The position numbers and the translations under genes were made by a program. The notes beneath the pieces were generated by a model. That model saw only the letters and a list, made by a program, of their open reading frames with translations. It had not been told where the DNA came from and searched no databases. A stretch of DNA of 64,000 nucleotides from Apostichopus japonicus (Eukaryota; Echinodermata; Holothuroidea; Aspidochirotida; Stichopodidae): NCBI RefSeq assembly GCF_037975245.1, contig NC_092580.1, positions 16,690,001-16,754,000 on the forward strand. The letters are read 5' to 3'. Positions 55,037 through 64,000 of the stretch are shown here, in pieces; positions within the stretch are counted from its first letter, which is position 1, and the number at the start of each line of letters is the position of its first letter.

Positions 55037-58000
55037 CTAACACTTGGCAAGCATCTGTGCCAACAGGAGCTGAGTTTGAGATATATTAGCTAGAACAGTT
55101 GGGTCAACATAACTAGTTCGAACCTCTTGCTGAATTGCAGACCTGGGAAGTTTACTAGGGTTCGAGTGCACACCAGCATTACTTCGGGATGAACGCCTTA
55201 AGGTATTGTTCCCATTATCCTTTTCGTTTACGTATGAGTTCATATCAACAGAGTTAGTGGGAACTTCATGGTCTACGTCTGCTGTAGTGTTAGTTTCATT
55301 AGCATCTGGCATAGGCGCTGTAGCAATTTCAATTGACTTATTGCTATCGTTACGGCTGCAAGGCTGTTGGGCGTCGGGACTGACATTCTCTACCCACCAA
55401 GCTGAGTCGATTACTTCGTCTTCTGAGTTCTGGCTTAGGGCTTCAACAGCAGGTACTTCCTCACTTGGCCCGGCAGGTTCCAAAGTTTGAACCAATTCCT
55501 TTGAATCAAGTATGTCTCTTCGGTGCAATGTCTTTGTTGTGCCATTTCCGTTAAGGGGTTCAATGACATACACGTTACCATCAGGATAGGGACGGTAAAT
55601 AACTTTATGTGGGATATCGTCCCAGAAATCTTGTATCTTGTTTCTACCCTTTACTTTCCTGTTCCTGGTATATACTCTGGCGCCAATTGGTAAACTAGTA
55701 TTGGGAGCTGGCTGGCCATGTTTTTCCTGACGTCGTTGTGCTTCCTTCTCAATATTGGATGCAGCAATATCAAGAGCTGTCCTTAGCCTCTGATGGTGAT
55801 CTGCCATCCACGTCTCGTCACTCTCAATACCCAACAAATGATCAATGGGTAATGTTGGTTCTCTTCCAAAAAATAGATAATGAGGGGAGTATCCAGTGGT
55901 GGTATGTGGTGTAATATTATATGCATACACCAATTCAGGAAGATACTTATGCCATTTTCTCTTCTTATCCATAGACAATGTTCTCAAGCGGTCATGCATT
56001 GTCCTGTTAAAACGTTTGCATTGTGCATTGCCCTCCGGGTGGTAGGGGGTGGTGTGTGTTTTCTTGATGTTGTACAAATTACACAACTCCTGGACTAATC
56101 GGCTCTCGAAGTTCCGACCTTGGTCACTGTGGATTCTCTCTGGGATACCAAACTTGATGAACCACTCTCTGAATAGAACCTGAGCTACTGTTGATGCTTT
56201 CTGATCTCTTGTAGGAACAGCCTGCGTAAATTTTGTAAACACATCTGTAAGGACTAGCACATTTTCTACACCTCCACAACTGGGCTCTATCATTGTAAAG
56301 TCAATTGCTACAATTTCCAGTGGCCTTTTGGCAACCACTGAACCCATGGATGTCTTGATCTTTGGTCCACTTTTGGCAAGTGTACACCTCGGACATCTCC
56401 TGCAGTACTCCACAATGTCATTAGCCATGCCAATCCAATGACATCTTAACCTTGCCAATTTAAACGTTTTCTCTGATCCCTGGTGACCAGTCTGGTCATG
56501 AACACAGTTGAGGACGGTATCTTTTAGTTGCAATGGTAGGCAAATCTGCTGTACCCTCTGTCCCTTTAAAGTGATTGTACGGTACAGTATACCATCTTTC
56601 TCTGATATACGCTCCCATTCTCGGAGCAATTTTCGTGCTTCTCTGGATTCCTTCATTAGTTTACAGATAGTTGGTTTCTGTTTCAGATCCCAGTAATATC
56701 GTAATCTACTAACAACTGGATCAGTAGATTGCAGTCGAGCTATCCCTTCAGTGGATATGGAGGGTAGAGGAAAGGTGGACGATGGTTGAACTCTCTCTGG
56801 CAGACTATGTAATTCTTGCTGCCACACCTCCTGGGTACGTTCATGTATCCTTTCTTTCACCTCATTTGGAAGAGTTATGCCCGAAGTGGATATTGTGTGA
56901 AGGTCACCAGCAACAGCAACCATTTCCCCAAATCGAGCAGAGACGGATTCTTCGCCATGGAATTCCTTTCTGCTCAATGAGTCAGCATTCACATTGGACT
57001 TCCCTGATCGGTATGCAATGTCAAAATGGAACTGGGACAACTCAGCTGCCCAACGTGTTTCCACTGCCCCCAACTTGGCAGATGTCTTTAAATAGCTCAA
57101 TGGGTTATTGTCAGTGTATACGACAAATTCTGCCCCCAGCAGTAAATCTCTGAACTTCACTGTGATGGCCCAGTGAAGCGCCATCAGTTCAAGCTTCATA
57201 CTACTGTAATTACTCATCTGCTTCTCATCGAGCTTCAGTCCTCGGCTTGCATAAGCTATAACAACTCGTCCAGTCTCCTGTTGTTGGGACAGTACTGCTC
57301 CGAAACCAAGTAAGCTTGCGTCTACTTCAAGAATGTATGGGCGCTGAAAGTCAGGGTAGCCCAATACCGGTGCGGTGGTAAGCTTTGATTTCAGCTCAAG
57401 GAAAGCCTCCTCATGTTTTGCCTCCCATCTGTCTGCAACTGATCTGGTTGGGTTGTGAGGACGTTTTGCTTTACATCTCTGGCCACCTGTCAGAGCATGG
57501 AGTGGTGCTGCTATCTTGGCAAAGTTTGCAACAAAACGTCGGTAATAACTTGCGAGCCCCATAAAGCTCCGCAACTCTCTTTCAGTTTCAGGTCTTTTCC
57601 AATTCTGAATGGCTCTCGTTTTCTCAGGATCAGGGAGAATACCATCCTTGCTAACAATATGGCCAAGGTATCTCAATCGTTCCTCATACAAGTAACACTT
57701 CTCTGGCTTGACTTTCAAATTGTATGATCGCAGCCTACTCAGAACCATCTCTAAACGTTGTTGTGTTTCCTGGAAAGTTCGCCCAAATACTAAAATATCG
57801 TCCAAATAGATAAGGACTGTTTGGAAGTTCTCATCACCAAAAACTTTATCCATCAATCGCATGAATGTCGCTGGGGCGTTTGTTAGTCCAAACGGCATTC
57901 GTGTGAACTCGTAGAGACCTCCTGTACCAACTCGGAAAGCGGTCTTTTCTATATCACTCTCAGAAACCGGGACCTGGTGGTAACCGTGAGCTAAATCAAG

Positions 58001-58627
58001 ACTACAGAAGTAGTTAGCTCCTTTAAGTGCATCTAAGGCTTCCTCAATTCTGGGAATGGGGTAGGCATCACGGTGTGTCTTTGTGTTGAGTGCTCTGTAG
58101 TCTACGCACATTCTCAGGCTGCTATCCTTCTTTCGAACTAGCACCACTGGTGACGCATATGGGCTAGATGATTCTCTGATAATCTGTCGAGACAAAAGTT
58201 GTTGAAGGTGGTCTCGAACTTCCTTCCATCGGTGAGGTGGAATTCTCCTATGTGGTACCTTAACTGGTTTATCGTCCAGTAGGATGATGCGGTGTTCCAC
58301 CTTTTCGCAGAAGCCAAGGTCATCCTCGTGCTGGCTGAAAACATCATCATACCTGTGGAGCAGAGCTCTTAGCTCATCCCTTTGAGATACATTTAACCTG
58401 TCACCAATAGTCATCTTGGATTCCAGTGGAATAGCCCTTGTTGATACTTGTTCAGGTGGTTCAGATACAGTCTGGAGTTCATTCGCATCAACTGTCTGCA
58501 CTTGTATTTCATTGACATCAACTTGTTTCACCTGGACCATCGACCCTAATGATGCACCTTCAGCAATCCCAACAGGAGCCCTTGGTTGGAGATAAATGTC
58601 ATGATTCGAAAAATTAGCTACCTGCAA
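55037..58627 (-). CDS. pol: Gypsy pol: reverse transcriptase, RNase H, integrase
   Basis: The open frame has 1,196 codons and no ATG near its start (TTG at 58,627), so it must be read as part of a longer Pol. RT lies at about residues 90-300, with the first Asp in CSLDLAHGYHQVP (D211) and YLDD at 274-277. RNase H has D436 (EVDAS), E480, D506 (YTDNN) and D549. Integrase has the zinc motif H710/H715/C745/C748, then D776 (VAIDF) and D835 (HSDQG). Exactly 35 residues later, where Glu is required, there is K871 (NAQCKRFN, codon 56,015-56,017). A C-terminal SH3-like region (ARVYTRNRKVKG...) and an acidic tail follow. Everything but the integrase catalytic site looks functional. The frame is offset from the protease frame by one base. 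Confidence 0.93.
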   Translation of the reverse strand: MQVANFSNHDIYLQPRAPVGIAEGASLGSMVQVKQVDVNEIQVQTVDANELQTVSEPPEQVSTRAIPLESKMTIGDRLNVSQRDELRALLHRYDDVFSQHEDDLGFCEKVEHRIILLDDKPVKVPHRRIPPHRWKEVRDHLQQLLSRQIIRESSSPYASPVVLVRKKDSSLRMCVDYRALNTKTHRDAYPIPRIEEALDALKGANYFCSLDLAHGYHQVPVSESDIEKTAFRVGTGGLYEFTRMPFGLTNAPATFMRLMDKVFGDENFQTVLIYLDDILVFGRTFQETQQRLEMVLSRLRSYNLKVKPEKCYLYEERLRYLGHIVSKDGILPDPEKTRAIQNWKRPETERELRSFMGLASYYRRFVANFAKIAAPLHALTGGQRCKAKRPHNPTRSVADRWEAKHEEAFLELKSKLTTAPVLGYPDFQRPYILEVDASLLGFGAVLSQQQETGRVVIAYASRGLKLDEKQMSNYSSMKLELMALHWAITVKFRDLLLGAEFVVYTDNNPLSYLKTSAKLGAVETRWAAELSQFHFDIAYRSGKSNVNADSLSRKEFHGEESVSARFGEMVAVAGDLHTISTSGITLPNEVKERIHERTQEVWQQELHSLPERVQPSSTFPLPSISTEGIARLQSTDPVVSRLRYYWDLKQKPTICKLMKESREARKLLREWERISEKDGILYRTITLKGQRVQQICLPLQLKDTVLNCVHDQTGHQGSEKTFKLARLRCHWIGMANDIVEYCRRCPRCTLAKSGPKIKTSMGSVVAKRPLEIVAIDFTMIEPSCGGVENVLVLTDVFTKFTQAVPTRDQKASTVAQVLFREWFIKFGIPERIHSDQGRNFESRLVQELCNLYNIKKTHTTPYHPEGNAQCKRFNRTMHDRLRTLSMDKKRKWHKYLPELVYAYNITPHTTTGYSPHYLFFGREPTLPIDHLLGIESDETWMADHHQRLRTALDIAASNIEKEAQRRQEKHGQPAPNTSLPIGARVYTRNRKVKGRNKIQDFWDDIPHKVIYRPYPDGNVYVIEPLNGNGTTKTLHRRDILDSKELVQTLEPAGPSEEVPAVEALSQNSEDEVIDSAWWVENVSPDAQQPCSRNDSNKSIEIATAPMPDANETNTTADVDHEVPTNSVDMNSYVNEKDNGNNTLRRSSRSNAGVHSNPSKLPRSAIQQEVRTSYVDPTVLANISQTQLLLAQMLAKC

Positions 58628-59396
58628 CGGAGCAACACCACTTCGGAAACAAGTGTTGGTGCAACCTGCAAGCCAGTGGGTAGGTGTGTCCTGTCCTCAG
58701 CATTCAACTGTGCAATCATGGCAACATATGGTTTTGAATCAGTCGAGGGTTGGACTGATACCTGTATGGACGTAATGGTGTTTGCAGCCACCAGTACCAA
58801 TTTTTCAGCACATACACGAGCAATACTATGATCCACACCTCGGTTATTCAAATCTTCCTCCTTATCCTGAAAGGCAGCAATAACATGAGCCAACCTCTGG
58901 TCTTCTATGGTGCCAGATTCCAGAACAAGTTTATCTTGGAAATCACTTCCCCATTTGTTCTCCAGCAACCTCTGCATTGCTCTGAAAATATTACATCCCA
59001 GAACACCAGGCACCATCCTCTTCTTTTCTACAAACTGGGGGTCACAAGAGTCTTTGACTACCAAGAAACCCATGCCTGGAAACACATAACCCAATACAGT
59101 AATGGGTAACTCCACATATCCAATGTATGGGACATTTACACCAGTAGCACCAGATATCTTCAGAAAAGCACTTACATCTACCAGCTCGCCACTCTGGGTA
59201 ATGTGCTCTAGGAAAAACGACTCAGTGATCGTAGAAACCTCGGCACCTGTATCAAGAAGGCACCTGATACTCAGTGATCCAGACTGAACTGTAATCTTCG
59301 GGCATTCTCCTACTGCTTTGGTTACAAGAGTGTCTTGACCAGGGTTATTCAAAACTACACCTGTCGATTCCTGGTTGCCAACGACAGGCTTCCCTA
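58618..59396 (-). CDS. Gypsy protease part of pol
   Basis: The frame is open from just after the frameshift site (59,403) to a TAG at 58,618. It encodes a retroviral-type aspartic protease with the active site LLDTGAEVSTI (Asp about 34 residues after the TTG at 59,352). A conserved linker follows (VSVQPS, NAEDRTHLPTGLQVAP). The enzyme would mature Gag and Pol. The linker should continue directly into the RT frame (QVANFSNHDIYLQ), but the frame changes by one base in about 58,625-58,650. This is either a disabling indel or, less likely, a second programmed shift. Confidence 0.85.
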
Positions 59397-59403
59397 GTTT
59401 AAA
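59360..59403 (-). promoter_or_regulatory. Gag-pol -1 ribosomal frameshift signal
   Basis: On the minus strand the zinc-knuckle frame reads T TTA AAC TAG: the heptamer TTTAAAC (59,403-59,397) fits the X XXY YYZ rule and is followed at once by the gag stop TAG (59,396-59,394). After an 8-base spacer comes CCTGTCG (59,388-59,382), pairing perfectly with CGACAGG (59,366-59,360). The 15-base loop holds a possible inner TTGG/CCAG stem. A -1 slip here enters the open protease frame exactly. Slippery site, stop, spacer and stem all agree. Confidence 0.85.
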
Positions 59404-60460
59404 GGCTCCTTGGTGGTTGGAGAGACTGATTCTGTGCTTGCCCCACTCTGTGGTTGCCTATTCATAGGATTGTCGGGACAATCTCGCTTGAAATGAAACT
59501 TAGAGTCACACTGGTAGCATCGTCTAGTACCAGATGGTTTTCCTCCATGAGTGTAATTGGGCCTTGAGGACTTCTCAGCATTAGTCTTCAGAGCTTGAAT
59601 TAGGTCATCAATCTGTTGTTGTTGTGCCCTGTTGCCTGGTCGCCCTGTTGTTTAATTAGGTGATGGTACTCACTGTCTGCCTCAAGTTTATGAACAGTGA
59701 ATTTTCCTTGTGTCAGGCTCTTTGGTACCCCAATCCACTCCATCACTTGATCTCGTGCATCGAAGAACGTCATGTTTGGATTCTCCAAGTTCAGCCTTCG
59801 TAACTCTCTCCGTACCCACTCATCTCTCGCCGCCTCTGCCAATCTTCCCCTTAAACTTTTCTCTCTGCATGACTGAAACGATGAGTCTAATTGACAAATA
59901 CGGTCAAAGAGATCAACCAGTTCTAAGGAGCAAGCTACAAGATCTTCACCATCCCTCTGTCTATAAGAGAAGAAACGTTGTTGTAGTTGTGAGAGAGTGT
60001 CACCGTCACCAAAGACTTTACTCAAAATAGCAAAAATCTTACTGGGGTCCCTCTGAACTTCATCCCCTCTTCCTGCTATCTCCTTCCTCGCCTTCCCACC
60101 TAGATGGTTGAGAATAAGACTGGCTTGGTCCTTAGGTCCTAGTCGTCGGACCTCCAGTTGACTCTTTACGTCTCTGATCCATTCCTGTACAGACGGATCT
60201 CCTGGTTTTGTGGGTCGGTCACAAAATCGATCAATTCGTTGACCCTGTGAGAGGTATACCACAGACGGCTGCTTATCACCCTCCTCACTGGTACTATGGA
60301 CATCTTCATCACCTTCCTTATCTGAGTCAGCTTCAGACCCAACAGATAACTTCTGGAGTGCCTCGATGTCAGCTTTAGCCTTCATCGAAACCAGCTTCTC
60401 CCTTTCCAGTGCATCCCGCAAGGACTTCAGCTCAAGCCGCATCTCTTCCACTTCAGACAT
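59394..60460 (-). pseudogene. gag: Gypsy gag, with one frameshift before the zinc knuckle
   Basis: From ATG 60,460, 286 codons are open to TAA at 59,600. The N-terminus is coiled-coil-like (MRLELKSLRDALEREKL), with an acidic patch near residue 45. The capsid-like core follows (VQEWIRDVKSQLEVRRLG, QASLILNHLGGKARKEI, LQQRFFSYRQRDGEDLV). The nucleocapsid zinc knuckle CYQCDSKFHFKRDC (59,519-59,478) lies in the -1 frame relative to this ORF. A CAACAACAA tract near 59,615-59,625 is where the two frames would meet, so a one-base indel around 59,600-59,660 is the likely break. The knuckle frame then runs to the frameshift signal at 59,403. Confidence 0.85.
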
Positions 60461-60507
60461 TGTATTACATTCAGGGGCTTTGGTCTCTAATATTCAGGGG
60501 TTTTCAT

Positions 60508-60526
60508 TACCCTGCCGACTACGCCA
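60508..60526 (-). other. Gypsy primer binding site
   Basis: On the minus strand, TGGCGTAGTCGGCAGGGTA starts three bases after the end of the 5' LTR. The leading TGG pairs with the CCA end of a tRNA, as expected. I do not assign the tRNA. Confidence 0.75.
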
Positions 60527-60529
60527 ATT

Positions 60530-61506
60530 TGTAATGCCCAAAAACACAGGTTCATGTTGCCATCATGTTAATTCAGTGGAAAACAACAATAAGAAATAAA
60601 AACCCTGCAAAGACAAAACAAATGGATCATAAATACAAGATTAAGGTAATTACTTATCATGGATAATTAATGTAAATTAAATGTGCAATGAGAACCAATA
60701 CATGAGTGACGAGGAGTCATAAACATTGAGTATTGTTCTTAATTGAGTATTTTTAATTGAGTATTGTTCTTACTTAATTAAATATTGTTTCATTATCCTC
60801 AGACGTTGGTCATAGCAAAGCACTAAATGAATCCAACAATCTCAATTACTTCAACAAAAAGAATTAAAACAAATCACTTTAGGAAAAAAAAAGAATAATA
60901 TATCAGGTGACATGTCATGTGACCAACTTCATTTAAACAAGTGGGTTGCTAAGGAGATTATAGATCTCTCAGGTCTGATATTACATTTTAATACTAATTT
61001 ACACCTTCACCCATCTCCAGGAAAACATGGTTATTAATTATAAGTTTGATCATCCATCACTGGTTATGATAATGACGAAAGGGATAAGTATAAGCTTAAT
61101 AGATACAACTTAGCAAACACATAACGGTCGATGTAGTGCACATTGTTACAAAGATATAACGTCAAGGCCAAGGCCCCACAACACACGTGCGTTAGGATAG
61201 CACGGTGGTGAATGGCGATCTACGGTGACAGGCAAGTTACTTAAGTTACTTAATTGACAGCAATTTCGAAATCAAATACACTCTTCATCACTCTGCAATT
61301 AAATCCTATCACATAATCACGAATGAAAGCTTACCCTGAATATAATATAATCTTGTCATGTAAAAGAATGGCTCCGTAAAAAGGATGATACGACCATTCA
61401 CAAAAAGTTGTAGTAGTAGCAAATGATTCTCAAAAAGTAGTAAAGTAAAATAGATGGCGCTCGTCGCCTTTTACCAAGTCCATCGGTACGGGTTACCACT
61501 GTTACA
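60530..61506 (-). repeat. Gypsy 5' LTR (right copy)
   Basis: 977 bp, about 99% identical to the left LTR apart from a 31-bp duplication of the GAGTATTGTTCTT/AATTGAGTATT region at about 60,729-60,775. It carries promoter signals by definition, but none is picked out clearly by eye. Confidence 0.94.
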
Positions 61507-62508
61507 CCACTGTAAGAAACTACTGTGAGTCTGCTTCTGTAGTTTCATATTTATTTAGTGTATTAGCATATGTAACTTGTAACATCAATTAGTGTGCAGA
61601 ATCAGTTTATGTACACTTGTAAAGCAAAGGTTCCAAAGGGTTTCTCTAAAGTAATAAAATAAAACACTGCTTAAAATGTGTTAGTCTTAAAGTTTAAGAT
61701 ACTGTAAGACCCGGAGTTAGTGTGTGGATCTACCACAGAGAATAAAGCATAAAGGACAATATGTATTAAATCATTTTCAATGTTACCACTAAATCATTAA
61801 ACACTGAAATGCAAACTTGATGGTGTATTGTACAGTCAATAGACTTTCAAATATAAGAGTCCTTCTTCATGTTCAATGCTTTAAATAAGAACACAAGCTG
61901 AGCAGCTTTACGAGTTCCAAGGTGGTTTCTCAGCATTAGAGCGGACCAGACCAAACCTGGTTCAATTTTCTGCGGAATAGCCTGTACCTATATGCACACT
62001 GTATGAGTTACATCCAGGTGGCAGGCGTGCACATGTGTATCAGTTGAGGTCAATATCGATTTCGTATGGAGAGCAAGATTTAATTTAAAGAAAACAGAAA
62101 GTCAAGCAGACATCCTATTGTTATTTAAATAGTTGATTCTGTTTTGTGACAGATAAGAGAAAATAGCACTCAACAAGAATATGTACTTGTTCTATACTCT
62201 GGACATCTAGTAGGTTGGCCAGATATATTTAAACGAAAGTGTAATAAAATCATAAATCATAAGATTTTTTCTTTCTCCAAATTGGCATAATTCATCCTGT
62301 AGGTTCGTACCATTCATGGTAGTAATTTAGATACTCATAACTGGCTCGAAATTTAAGTCACCTTGACGACATTTACATTCATCAAAGACGCGTTGTATTA
62401 AAAAAATATTTAAAAAAACCTGATTTAAGAAGAAACAAAACAATCAATTTAAATAAATTAAACTTAATAAAAAAAATCTGATTTAAATAAACTAAATCGA
62501 CAACCCTG
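61507..62508. other. Right part of the split hAT element
   Basis: This non-coding remainder of the CAGGGTTG element continues the sequence interrupted at 53,479. It is AT-rich, with AAATTT/GATTTAAAT-rich sequence from 62,395 to the end. No transposase fragment is recognised. Confidence 0.6.
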
Positions 62509-62516
62509 GTTGCACC

Positions 62517-63309
62517 ATCCAGCATTGTAGAAGAGTACCTCTACCTATACGTTTGAATGAATGAGCAACATATATTTATCTACTATATGCAATGTTTGTT
62601 GTTCACATTGCATCATATTCTTTACATTGTAGAACAATATGTCAACATATAATATTCAAGTATGAATAGTCAAGTTATTGTCAGACTTGAACCATGCAAT
62701 CTCTCTTGTACACTGTTGCATCATTCTGATTACACTGTGAAATAATATGTACTACCTATTGTTTGAATAGTCAAAACATTTTTCAAACTGGAGCAATGCA
62801 ATCTGTGTTGCACACTTTTACAACATGCATGATGCTTTGTGTATGTATGTCTACCAATTGATTGAGTATGTTATCAAGATATTTGTTTCTAGATTCCCCC
62901 TCTACACTGTGTTTTGTCCTGTTGGCCTCACAAGTACATTATATGACTAACTCATGTTGCAATGTAATGCTTTTCTTATGAATTAGACTGACTACATGGT
63001 AGAGTACTAACACTCTTACAGGGCCCAAGTTGTGCCATATCAAGAACGTTATAGTCTGTGTTTAGGATTGTATCAGATACAAAAAAGAATTTGTACACTT
63101 GTAAGGAAATGTTGAGTATACAGTTTGAGTACTGTCAAATGCTTTCGGTAATTGTTGTGTTTTCAATAAGTTTTTGACATTTCCCAGTGTAGAGGAAACC
63201 AAACTTTGACATTTATGTGGAAAATGTTTGAATGAACGATCAACAGTACATTTGTCATACTGACACCATGCAATTTGTATAGTTCTCTGCTGTATCATGC
63301 TCTGCGTTA
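62517..63309 (+). repeat. Diverged ~105-bp satellite, right segment
   Basis: This continues the satellite of 52,845-53,396, with units carrying ACCTAT...GTTTGAATGAAT, GTCAAGTTATTGTCAGACTT, GAACCATGCAATC and TTGCATCATTCTGATTACAC. Better units are at 62,535-62,830 and 63,225-63,305, with a degraded part between. Confidence 0.68.
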
Positions 63310-63421
63310 TGTATGTATGTATATGTATGTATGTATATGTGATCTTCCCGCAAGCAGGAACTCGCGAAAGAAGCCATGGAGGCTTATAGACTCGCAAGCT
63401 GACCGAAGCCAATCTCTCGGC
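63310..63421 (-). mobile_element. SINE family 1, 3' part, minus strand
   Basis: Read on the minus strand, AGATTGGCTTCGGTCAGCTT through GCGAGTTCCTGCTTGCGGG matches the copies at 38,001 and 47,265. An ATAC-type microsatellite tail follows at 63,310-63,340. It is 5'-truncated, like the 47-kb copy. Confidence 0.75.
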
Positions 63422-63507
63422 ATGGAATGGTTATGGAATCGTTATGGAATCGTTATGGATCGTTATGGAATCGTTATGGAATCGTTATGGAATCGTTATG
63501 GAATGGT
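63422..63507 (+). repeat. 11-bp minisatellite
   Basis: About seven units of TGGAATCGTTA occur, one of which lacks a base. It begins exactly where the SINE 3' part stops, and afterwards the ~105-bp satellite motif (TGTCTACCTATTG) resumes for a few bases. Confidence 0.88.
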
Positions 63508-63522
63508 ATGTCTACCTATTGC

Positions 63523-64000
63523 AGGCGCGTATCCAGGATTTTCTAACCCTGGAGGGGGGGGCAATTACTATCTAAGCGAAGCGCCACTATTGGTTGGCGC
63601 ACAGCGTAGAAGAACATTTCTGGTTTTGATACCCCCCAGATCACCGGAAATGGCACTTCTCGCCAGTGGCAGAGATTTCTTGTCAGAATTGGGAGGGGGG
63701 GGGGGGTTGCAGGCCATTGATGAAATAAAAAGTCATAACTGCTGGCTCACTATCTAAGTTGAGCGCCACCATAAGTTGGCGCGAAGTGCACAAGAATTTT
63801 TTGGCAAATATTGCCTCCCAGATTGCAGTAAATAGCACTGCCCAGGCCTGGGAAAGCTGCATTTAACCATTTCATATTTTGAATATTGAAATCTCATGTT
63901 CTGTCACTGATGTGTTACTGAAATGAAAAGCAAGATTTTTCGTTATTTCATGTTGTATTTTCAACTTGTAAATAAACGGTCACCATGGATTATATAGCCT
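63523..64000 (+). mobile_element. hAT-like repeat, cut by the window end
   Basis: It begins CAGGCGCGTATCCAGGATTT, a variant of the CAGGGGCGTAGCCAGG end seen at 47,754. Its body (GCGCCACTATTGGTTGGCGC and following) resembles 47,790-47,890. A second related copy of this body lies in tandem at 63,751-63,843. Two poly-G runs occur at 63,554-63,561 and 63,695-63,706. The right end and target duplication lie outside the window. Confidence 0.6.

Larger units (their letters stand above)
53480..61506 (-). mobile_element. Ty3/gypsy LTR retrotransposon (young, nearly intact)
   Basis: LTRs of 946 bp (left) and 977 bp (right) bound an 8-kb element read on the minus strand. The order is primer site, gag, protease, RT, RNase H, integrase, polypurine tract. 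Integrase after RNase H defines Ty3/gypsy (Metaviridae). The LTRs differ by about nine substitutions plus a 31-bp duplication, so the insertion is recent. Flanks CTAC (left) and CCAC (right) are a possible target duplication with one mismatch. No envelope gene is seen. Defects are a gag frameshift, a frame break between protease and RT, and Glu-to-Lys in the integrase catalytic site. Confidence 0.95.
53397..62508. mobile_element. hAT-type element (CAGGGTTG ends) split by a gypsy insertion
   Basis: The left end is CAGGGTTGGCTGATTTAAAT. The right end, on the minus strand, is CAGGGTTGTCGATTTAG followed by TTTATTTAAATCAG. Flanking octamers are GTTACACC (53,389-53,396) and GTTGCACC (62,509-62,516), one mismatch. 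Without the gypsy element it is about 1.1 kb (53,397-53,479 plus 61,507-62,508) and has no transposase. The ATTTAAATCA-rich ends are of a kind found in several animal hAT families. Confidence 0.8.

Noticed and set aside
63275-63757. 160-codon plus-strand frame
   Set aside because: It runs through a microsatellite tail, an antisense SINE, an 11-bp minisatellite and a hAT-like repeat, so it is accidental.

Overview
The window is eukaryotic and almost entirely repeats and transposable elements. It probably comes from a marine invertebrate: it has TTAGGG-type repeats, a DIRS retroelement, Ty1/copia and Ty3/gypsy elements, tRNA-derived SINEs, hAT-type DNA transposons and a KMT5A-like SET-domain exon pair with GT/AG introns. 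An echinoderm or another invertebrate deuterostome fits, but the species cannot be read from the sequence.

Bases 1-30,430 are one satellite superarray that runs off the left edge. It alternates (A) arrays of a 15-bp telomere-like unit, CCTAGGGTTAGGGGT, (B) a conserved ~114-bp linker containing GGGCCC, and (C) one to several ~105-bp C-rich subrepeats. About 40 A-B-C blocks can be counted by their linkers. Multi-block units are themselves duplicated at periods of about 0.57, 1.33, 1.52, 2.59 and 7.93 kb. Each standard 15-mer contains CTAGGGTTA, which fits the YTAGGGTTR consensus of TRF-type telomere proteins. The open frames in this region are by-products of a 15-bp (5-codon) period, not genes.

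Bases 30,431-42,331 hold a nest. An outer AT-rich inverted-repeat DNA element (31,881-40,625, 6-bp target duplication) was entered by a DIRS-type tyrosine-recombinase retroelement (about 33,682-40,404). The DIRS element has 122-bp inverted terminal repeats and a diagnostic internal complementary region. It has lost its reverse transcriptase, and two tRNA-derived SINEs lie in the gap.

Bases 42,337-46,647 are a complete-length but decayed Ty1/copia element, with 170-bp LTRs and a 5-bp target duplication. It has several frameshifts and a deletion of the RT active site. Next come a SINE 3' tail entered by a small hAT-like element (47,379-48,023), two exons of a KMT5A-like SET-domain gene with an in-frame stop (49,314-49,945), and a non-autonomous hAT element with a perfect 8-bp duplication (51,257-52,444).

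Bases 52,845-64,000 are a second nest. A decayed ~105-bp satellite was entered by a CAGGGTTG-type hAT element (53,397-62,508), which was entered by a young minus-strand Ty3/gypsy element (53,480-61,506). The gypsy LTRs differ by only about nine substitutions and one 31-bp duplication. Its gag-pol junction carries a textbook -1 frameshift signal (TTTAAAC, immediate stop, 8-nt spacer, stem-loop). Its integrase has lysine where the catalytic glutamate of the DD35E triad should be. The window ends in a third SINE copy, an 11-bp minisatellite and a truncated hAT-like repeat. No intact host gene, tRNA or rRNA gene was recognised.
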